Assembly (NCBI GenBank): GCA_028691715.1
Contig: JAQUYR010000005.1
Span: 1 to 35,990 of the forward strand
Length of the DNA stretch: 35,990 bases
Direction of reading: 5' to 3'
Source: Bacilli bacterium
Lineage (GTDB): Bacteria > Bacillota_I > Bacilli_A > ML615J-28 > CAG-698
The translations under genes were made by a program, and so were the position numbers. The notes under the pieces are model-generated. The model was not told the origin of the DNA. It saw only the letters and a program-made list of their open reading frames with translations, and did not search any database. The first letter of the stretch is position 1; the number at the start of each line of letters is the position of its first letter. Below, in pieces: positions 30,569-35,990 of this stretch.

Positions 30569-33211
30569 ATGAAAAAAAACAAAAAGAGTTATCAAAAAGC
30601 TTTTCTTTTAATTCCGCTTTTAATAGCTTTAACATTATCACTTTTGTTTTTAGATTCATTTAATTCAAAAGCTATTAATCATATTGAAGATTTATCAAGA
30701 AATCAACTGGAAGAATTGTCAACTCAAACCAGTAATGCCTTTCGTGAAAGAATCGCTACATCTTTGATCTATGTGAAGAGTGCCGCGGTTGTTTTCTCCA
30801 AAAATGATGATCTTTATGGAGTTGATTCTTTAAGCACGCTTAATAGAATTGGTGAAGAGAGTATTTTCGATCGCCTTTTTATATGTGATATGACTGGTAA
30901 TGCTATTTATAGCAATGGCGATACTATCAACATCGCTGACAGGGATTATTTTAATAACGCTATAAATGGGGAAACAGGAATTTCTGATATTATTATTTCA
31001 AAGCTGGATGGTAATAAAGTTTTCATAGTGTATTCACCAATTTACTACGATAATGAGATTGTGGGGATGCTTGGAGCAACTTATCTGGTGTCGAGATTAG
31101 CGGATAAAATTGAGACAAATTTCTTTAATAATCAAGGATATACAGTAATTTTCCAAAAAGAAAATGGAGAGTATATTCTAAATAGCAATATTAATGATGA
31201 TGATTTTGAAAATGATATCTGGGGATTTCTTGAAAGTGTAGAATATGATCCAGATTACAATTTTAACATGCTCAAAAATGATATCAATAATGATATAAGT
31301 GGTTATACTAAATATATCTTTTCTGGTGATACTCAATATGTTTATTATTCAAATGTGGGTATTAATGATTGGGAGATATTATTAGTTCTTCCGATGAGTG
31401 TTATCAGTGCAAATACTCTCAAGATAACTAGTTATGCCTTAATTCTTCTGACGGAAATAGTGGGAGTTATTTTTCTAGTTTTCCTGATAATATTTTTATA
31501 TGAGAATAAAAAGAGTAAAGAATATAGAAACATCTATGAAGAATTATTATTCTTGACAAACACCTCTCCTGGTGGTCTATTAAAGTATCGTTTCAACGAA
31601 GAAAAGGAAATAATCTATGCCTCAGATAGATTTTTTGAAATGATAGGATATACCAAAGAAGAAGTAGCCACTAAATTTAAGAATTCTTTTAGAGAAATAG
31701 TCTGTGATAAAGTTTTAGGAACCCAAATAGAAGAAGCTCAGATGAAAGAAAACAAGATTTATCAGACCCAGTATTGTATTAAAACAAAATCAGGGCTACC
31801 ATTATGGATTTCTGATCAGAGCACTATAATCTATGAAAAAGGGCAAAAGTATTGTTGTTGTTTAATAGTCGACATCACGGAAGTTAAGAAGGTCGAAAAG
31901 GAATTAAGGTTGAGCAACGAGCGATATGACATCATTATTTCACAAACTGACAAGGTAATGCTTGAATACAATATTAAGGATGATGTCTTGAAATTCTTAA
32001 CAAACACCGATAAAATTTATGGAATGAGTCCTGTGATGAAGGGACTTACTTCGAAAGTTGATGAAATGAGTTTCATCGATGATGAGAGTAAAACTAATCT
32101 CAAAGAATTAATAGAAAAAGTCAGAAATGGAGCTAGCAAAGTTTTTTGTATTGTTAAAACATATAACAGCCGGGGAACGAATTCCTGGAAGCGCGTCTAT
32201 GGCTCAGCAATTTTTGATGAATTTGGTGTCCCAACAACAGCTGTTGGAATAATAGAAGATATTTCAACACAAAAAGAAGCTCAAATAAAGATTGAGAAGA
32301 CTCAAGCTAATTTAGAGGGAATGATTTCTTATGCAACATATGCTTTCATAATTGATCTAAAAGATGGAAAAGTGGTTTATAAGATTGATAAGAAAAATCC
32401 TAATTCAAAAATAGAGCAATCAACTGACTGGTACATTGAATTACAAAATACGATTTTATATTATGTCAGTCGTGAAGATCAGAGAAAAGTTCAGAATTAT
32501 TTCAACCTTAAAACTATTCTTAGTGACTATCGAAATGATCGGGTTAAAAAAACGGTTGAGTTCAGAATTAAGAATGATAGTGGTGAATTTGTATGGGCTC
32601 GGGCTAAAGTCAATGTTATTGAAGACACTGAGAAAAAAGAATTCCTATGTTATGCCTATATAATCGATATCGATGCTGAAAAGAAACGTGAATTCTACTT
32701 GTTACAACAATCTGAAAGAGATTCTTTGACGAAATTATATAATCGCCGAACAGCCAAGAAGAAAATTGATGAATTCTTGAGCAAGGACAACAAATCAATT
32801 CATGGTTTCTATATGCTTGATTTGGATAGATTTAAAGATGTCAACGATAAGTTTGGTCATAATTTTGGTGATAAAGTTATAAAGAGTTTCGCTGATACCT
32901 TACAGGGAATGTTCAGTGATAACGATATCGTCTGTCGTTTAGGTGGCGATGAGTTTATAATCTTACAAAAATATGCTTATTCTGAGAATCGTATTAAAGC
33001 AAAACTTGGCGAGGTTTGCAATTTGATTGCTGAAAAATATCATTTTACAGAATTAAAACTGCCAATGACAACCAGTATTGGAGCTGTTATTGCTCCATAT
33101 GAAGGAAAGAATTTTGATGAATTATATAAAAAAGTTGATAAAGCTTTATATATTGCCAAAGAAGAAGGCGGTAATAAGTTTATTTTATATAAAGAAGATC
33201 AAAACAATTAA
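30569..33211 (+). CDS. membrane diguanylate cyclase, Cache-PAS-PAS-PAS-GGDEF
   Basis: The 880-residue sensor enzyme starts at ATG 30569 (GGGG 7 nt upstream); the frame runs further 5' but through the promoter. A first membrane helix (about 10-29) is followed by an extracellular Cache-type sensor with the ADRDYFNNAINGETGISD segment. A second membrane helix lies at about 287-311. Three PAS-like domains follow (about 320-440, 450-565, 575-705). The GGDEF domain starts RDSLTKLYNRR near 716 and has an intact GGDEF active site at 792-796. It should make c-di-GMP in response to an external small ligand. The RxxD inhibitory site is not seen where expected upstream of GGDEF, so product inhibition may be absent. 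No EAL domain. Confidence 0.9.
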   Translation: MKKNKKSYQKAFLLIPLLIALTLSLLFLDSFNSKAINHIEDLSRNQLEELSTQTSNAFRERIATSLIYVKSAAVVFSKNDDLYGVDSLSTLNRIGEESIFDRLFICDMTGNAIYSNGDTINIADRDYFNNAINGETGISDIIISKLDGNKVFIVYSPIYYDNEIVGMLGATYLVSRLADKIETNFFNNQGYTVIFQKENGEYILNSNINDDDFENDIWGFLESVEYDPDYNFNMLKNDINNDISGYTKYIFSGDTQYVYYSNVGINDWEILLVLPMSVISANTLKITSYALILLTEIVGVIFLVFLIIFLYENKKSKEYRNIYEELLFLTNTSPGGLLKYRFNEEKEIIYASDRFFEMIGYTKEEVATKFKNSFREIVCDKVLGTQIEEAQMKENKIYQTQYCIKTKSGLPLWISDQSTIIYEKGQKYCCCLIVDITEVKKVEKELRLSNERYDIIISQTDKVMLEYNIKDDVLKFLTNTDKIYGMSPVMKGLTSKVDEMSFIDDESKTNLKELIEKVRNGASKVFCIVKTYNSRGTNSWKRVYGSAIFDEFGVPTTAVGIIEDISTQKEAQIKIEKTQANLEGMISYATYAFIIDLKDGKVVYKIDKKNPNSKIEQSTDWYIELQNTILYYVSREDQRKVQNYFNLKTILSDYRNDRVKKTVEFRIKNDSGEFVWARAKVNVIEDTEKKEFLCYAYIIDIDAEKKREFYLLQQSERDSLTKLYNRRTAKKKIDEFLSKDNKSIHGFYMLDLDRFKDVNDKFGHNFGDKVIKSFADTLQGMFSDNDIVCRLGGDEFIILQKYAYSENRIKAKLGEVCNLIAEKYHFTELKLPMTTSIGAVIAPYEGKNFDELYKKVDKALYIAKEEGGNKFILYKEDQNN

Positions 33212-33237
33212 ATTCATTAAAATAAATTAAAATAATA

Positions 33238-33266
33238 TTGAATAATAATGTATAATGTTGTATAAT
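33238..33266 (+). promoter_or_regulatory. promoter of the ABC exporter
   Basis: TTGAAT (33238-33243), 17-bp spacer, TATAAT (33261-33266). A second TATAAT lies 10 bp earlier (33251-33256). Confidence 0.7.
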
Positions 33267-33303
33267 ATTGTCTGTAGGTAAAAAAAAGAAAATTGGAGGC
33301 ATT

Positions 33304-34017
33304 ATGTTAGAAATAAAAAACTTATCAAAAACGTATACTAAAGGTAAAAAGGCCGTCGATGATGTAACATTGACCATTGAATCAGGAGAAATATTTGCTT
33401 TTATAGGCCATAATGGTGCTGGTAAAACAACAACAATCAAATGTGTTGTTGGCATTTTGGATTTTGAAGAGGGAGAAATTTATATTGATGGAGTATCGGT
33501 TAAAAAGAATCCTCTTGAATGCAAGCGTAATATTGCCTATATTCCCGATAATCCCGATTTATATGAGGCTTTAACAGGTATACAATATTTGAATTTCATA
33601 TTTGATATTTATCAGATTTCTAAAAACGATCGCACTGAAGGAATAGGTAAATATGCTAATATGTTTGAAATAACCAATAACTTGGGAGATATAATTTCTA
33701 GTTATTCACATGGTATGAAACAAAAATTGGCTTTAATTTCCGCGTTAGTCAGAAAGCCTAAGCTTTTGATTCTCGATGAGCCTTTTGTTGGCTTAGATCC
33801 AAAAGCATCTTTTCAGGTTAAAGAAGTGATGAAAGAGATGTGTGCGAATGGTTCAAGCATTTTCTTTTCAACTCATATTCTCGAGGTTGCTGAGAAATTG
33901 TGCGACAAGGTAGCAATAATCAAAAATGGAAAGCTTGTGGCAAGCGGTACTATGGAAGATGTCCGCGGTGATAAATCATTAGAAGATGTGTTCTTGGAGC
34001 TAGAAAACCATGAATAA
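33304..34017 (+). CDS. ABC transporter ATP-binding protein (ABC-2 exporter type)
   Basis: The 237-residue ATPase has Walker A GHNGAGKT (35-42), a Q-loop region, the variant signature YSHGMKQK (134-141), Walker B LLILDEP (154-160) and the H-loop in FFSTHILEVAE. The SHGMKQK signature is usual for drug/lantibiotic/Na-type exporters. ATG 33304 follows TTGGAGG; the in-frame codons from 33268 precede that site. The gene overlaps its permease by 8 nt, so the two form one exporter. Substrate unknown. Confidence 0.9.
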   Translation: MLEIKNLSKTYTKGKKAVDDVTLTIESGEIFAFIGHNGAGKTTTIKCVVGILDFEEGEIYIDGVSVKKNPLECKRNIAYIPDNPDLYEALTGIQYLNFIFDIYQISKNDRTEGIGKYANMFEITNNLGDIISSYSHGMKQKLALISALVRKPKLLILDEPFVGLDPKASFQVKEVMKEMCANGSSIFFSTHILEVAEKLCDKVAIIKNGKLVASGTMEDVRGDKSLEDVFLELENHE

Positions 34018-35605
34018 TTTTTGGGTAATACTTAAGGCTAATATCATAAATTCGTTTGCCTTAAATAAAGTCTTTAAGAAAAACAATCATGGAACGAGAT
34101 CTTTATTGATGTTGGTTTTCGTAATTGTTATGGCGATTGCCATGATGGCTTTATTCTGGCTATACATGTATATATTTGAACTCTCTTTTTTGAGTGGTGG
34201 TAAACCAGAAACAATTTTACTGGTCGGTATTGTTTTTTGGTCGCTGATGTCAATTATTATGACGATAACTAGAGCTAATGCCTACCTTTTCAAATCCAAG
34301 GATTTTGAAATGCTAATGGCTCTTCCCGTTAAGTCGAATGTAATTATTGCCAGCAAGCTGGTAAATCTTCTTTTAGTAAACTACTTTATGATGCTTTATA
34401 CCTATGTTCCAGCATTGATTGTTTATGCAATGTTTAATACAACAACCTTCTTGTTTTGGGTTTTAGCTATCATTGCTATTATATTTATTCCCTTGTTGCC
34501 AGTTACTATTTGTGGAATCATCGCTTATTTACTAGGCTTTATTCCTATTAAAAGAAAACTGAAGAATTTAGCAACAATAATCTTTTCTCTAGCATTTATT
34601 TTCATTATTATGCTTGGAAGCATGAGTGCTCAGGTAATTGAAACAGATCCTACTGGTTTTGCAAATAGTGTCTATAATACTCTAAATAAGGCCTATTTTT
34701 TGGGCTCATATGCGTTTTTCGGTATCCGGGGGAATATTATTCAATACCTTTTATTCGTGGCCATATCGCTAATTCCATTCCTTGGTTTTATCTGGTTGGT
34801 TAGTCTGAACTATTTAAAATCTAACACCAATACAGTATCTGGCGATGTCATTAAAGATTTTAAATTGGGTGAATCAAAGGTTACTGGCCAAGCAGAGGCT
34901 GTTTTTGGAAAAGAGATCAGAAAATATTTTGGAACACCGATGTATGTTTTAAACACAATTGTTGGCCCAGCTTTATCTTTGATTATGCTCATCCTTTTAA
35001 TTACTAAGAAAGACGAATTCTTTAATGATGTTAATGGTATTCCTCTTGATTTAGCTCCACTCATCGTAATAGGGTTAATTACTTTTATGGCATCATTAAC
35101 AAGTACAACATCGAGTTCTCTGTCTTTAGAAGGAAAGAATTTCTGGATTATTAAATCTGCACCAATCCCAACAAAAACTGTTTTTATTGGAAAAATAATT
35201 GTTAATCTTGTAATAACAATTCCGTTTATTTTAATAGATGCTATTTTATGTGCCATTTTCTTAGATTTTAATTTCTTCTATACTTTAATGGTATTTATTG
35301 TTCCTGCTCTATTTGCTATTTCAATTAGTATTTTGGGTTTGTATGCCAACTTACTTCTTCCTAGATTTGATTATGATCAGGAAATCAAGGCGATAAAGCA
35401 ATCTATGAGTGTCTTAGTAACGATGGGATTTTCTTTTTTGATAACCATCTTGCTTGTTGGGACAATAATTCTTGGACTTTCTGTTATCGGTAGCACAGTT
35501 TACGCTTATTTATTGATTACTTTACTTGCAATTATTATAGCAGCAGTATCATACATATTAATTTCCACTCATGGTATTAAACTATATGATAAATTGAATT
35601 GCTAG
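34010..35605 (+). CDS. ABC-2 type permease
   Basis: The 531-residue protein has about twelve predicted membrane helices in two halves separated by a cytoplasmic stretch (KSNTNTVSGDVIKDFKLGES and AVFGKEIRKYFGTP, near residues 265-305). This is the layout of large single-chain ABC-2 exporters. The FEMLMALPVKSNVIIASKL segment, repeated in character as FWIIKSAPIPTKTVFIGKI in the second half, is the coupling helix typical of the family. It partners the overlapping ATPase. No substrate can be read from sequence; neighbouring tRNAs give no clue. A terminator follows. Confidence 0.85.
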   Translation: MNNFWVILKANIINSFALNKVFKKNNHGTRSLLMLVFVIVMAIAMMALFWLYMYIFELSFLSGGKPETILLVGIVFWSLMSIIMTITRANAYLFKSKDFEMLMALPVKSNVIIASKLVNLLLVNYFMMLYTYVPALIVYAMFNTTTFLFWVLAIIAIIFIPLLPVTICGIIAYLLGFIPIKRKLKNLATIIFSLAFIFIIMLGSMSAQVIETDPTGFANSVYNTLNKAYFLGSYAFFGIRGNIIQYLLFVAISLIPFLGFIWLVSLNYLKSNTNTVSGDVIKDFKLGESKVTGQAEAVFGKEIRKYFGTPMYVLNTIVGPALSLIMLILLITKKDEFFNDVNGIPLDLAPLIVIGLITFMASLTSTTSSSLSLEGKNFWIIKSAPIPTKTVFIGKIIVNLVITIPFILIDAILCAIFLDFNFFYTLMVFIVPALFAISISILGLYANLLLPRFDYDQEIKAIKQSMSVLVTMGFSFLITILLVGTIILGLSVIGSTVYAYLLITLLAIIIAAVSYILISTHGIKLYDKLNC

Positions 35606-35618
35606 AATTAAGCTATAA

Positions 35619-35651
35619 AAAAGCACTAGAAATAACTAGTGCTTTTAATTT
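35619..35651 (+). terminator. terminator of the ABC exporter
   Basis: Stem AAAAGCACTAG (35619-35629) with CTAGTGCTTTT (35636-35646), six-base loop, then AATTT. Confidence 0.85.
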
Positions 35652-35664
35652 GTTCAAAAAATAC

Positions 35665-35693
35665 TTGCAAAAGATGATAACTTTTAGTATAAT
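35665..35693 (+). promoter_or_regulatory. promoter of the tRNA-Trp/tRNA-His pair
   Basis: TTGCAA (35665-35670), 17-bp spacer, TATAAT (35688-35693), 15 bp before tRNA-Trp. Confidence 0.8.
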
Positions 35694-35708
35694 ATTAAAG
35701 CATGAGCT

Positions 35709-35782
35709 AGGGGTATAGTTCAATGGTAGAGCAGCGGTCTCCAAAACCGTAGATGAGGGTTCGAATCCTTCTACCCCTGCCA
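35709..35782 (+). tRNA. tRNA-Trp (CCA anticodon)
   Basis: Acceptor arms AGGGGTA (35709-35715) and TACCCCT (35772-35778) pair fully, followed by discriminator G and an encoded CCA (35780-35782). The anticodon loop CTCCAAA gives CCA at 35741-35743. It reads UGG only, in line with TGA being a stop in this genome. Confidence 0.96.
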
Positions 35783-35789
35783 TTTTTTT

Positions 35790-35866
35790 GGCGAACGTGG
35801 CGAAGTGGTTAACGCTCCGGATTGTGGCTCCGGCATTCGTGGGTTCGATTCCCATCGTTCGCCCCA
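35790..35866 (+). tRNA. tRNA-His (GUG anticodon)
   Basis: GCGAACG (35791-35797) pairs with CGTTCGC (35856-35862), and the extra G at 35790 pairs with C73 (35863), the encoded G-1 identity element of tRNA-His. CCA is encoded (35864-35866). The anticodon GTG is at 35824-35826. It lies 7 nt (all T) after tRNA-Trp. Confidence 0.96.
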
Positions 35867-35878
35867 TTAGAGTTAAGT

Positions 35879-35909
35879 ATAGTCGATACCAAAATATCGG
35901 CTATTTTTT
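35879..35909 (+). terminator. terminator of the tRNA-Trp/tRNA-His pair
   Basis: Ten-bp stem (35879-35888 with 35895-35904, one G-U pair), loop CCAAAA, then a T-run. The remaining 80 bases to the window end hold nothing I can name. Confidence 0.88.
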
Positions 35910-35990
35910 CTTTTTTAGACATAAATACTGCAACTATTAATGATTTATAGGGTATTTCTGCAATAAATATAGCAGTAGTAGTATATATAA

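Noticed and set aside
34810..35256. Minus-strand ORF of 148 residues opposite the ABC permease
   Set aside because: It is antisense to a clear membrane protein with continuous helices; no promoter or ribosome binding site was found.
35613..35867. Minus-strand ORF of 84 residues (GIEPTNAGATIRSVNHF...) over the tRNA pair
   Set aside because: It is antisense to tRNA-Trp and tRNA-His; such phrases (for example VEGFEPSS) are well-known false ORFs produced by reverse translation of tRNA genes.
1..35990. CRISPR array or prophage
   Set aside because: No regularly spaced repeats, cas genes, integrase, terminase or structural phage genes were seen.

Overview
The window is a 36-kb, visibly AT-rich piece of a low-GC Bacillota-type chromosome. 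Most genes lie on the plus strand in short operons, with consensus sigma-A-like promoters (TTGACA/TATAAT, mostly 17-bp spacers) and U-tailed hairpins. TGA is used as a stop (for example the end of the first membrane gene and of the phosphatase) and the only Trp tRNA reads UGG, so the code is the standard bacterial one, not the mycoplasma code. WhiA, split GcvPA/GcvPB, AcpS, PotABCD and tRNAs with encoded CCA fit Bacilli related to Erysipelotrichia or the Acholeplasma/Izemoplasma group. That placement is inference from gene content only.

Region 1 (1-4240) is housekeeping: a partial membrane protein, a PpaX-type HAD phosphatase, thioredoxin reductase and WhiA in a tightly overlapping run, then a convergent small XRE regulator, AcpS and an anchored thioredoxin-fold protein without a CxxC. 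tRNA-Ser(GCU) and tRNA-Glu(UUC) follow (4321-4499).

Region 2 (4500-10190) is the most accessory-looking part. It holds an SDH/ClpP-class serine protease with a 62-residue companion, 660 bp of non-coding DNA, an XRE protein with an unrecognised middle domain and a coiled-coil tail, then a membrane-anchored helical-repeat protein paired with a processive family 2 glycosyltransferase. Two diverged copies of one promoter segment precede the XRE gene and the glycosyltransferase pair.

Region 3 (10191-13534) has a ZIP metal transporter, a 235-bp hairpin-rich element with 27-bp inverted ends, and a GNAT / nitrilase / CAT-fold acyltransferase operon.

Region 4 (13535-18759) is a polyamine uptake operon: an HTH-cupin regulator behind two palindromic operator-like sites, then potA (with a duplicated C-terminal domain), potB, potC and potD (C-terminal membrane anchor instead of a lipobox).

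Region 5 (18760-30430) has an EF-G paralogue with an altered switch II, an RluA-family pseudouridine synthase, a lipoprotein gene split by a frameshift at an A7 run, and a complete glycine cleavage operon with its own lipoate ligase (lplA-gcvT-gcvH-gcvPA-gcvPB-lpd), ended by a bidirectional terminator shared with uridine kinase.

Region 6 (30430-35990) has a Cache-PAS-GGDEF diguanylate cyclase, a two-gene ABC exporter, and tRNA-Trp and tRNA-His. All coordinates, spacings and alignments were read by hand; no database search was run.
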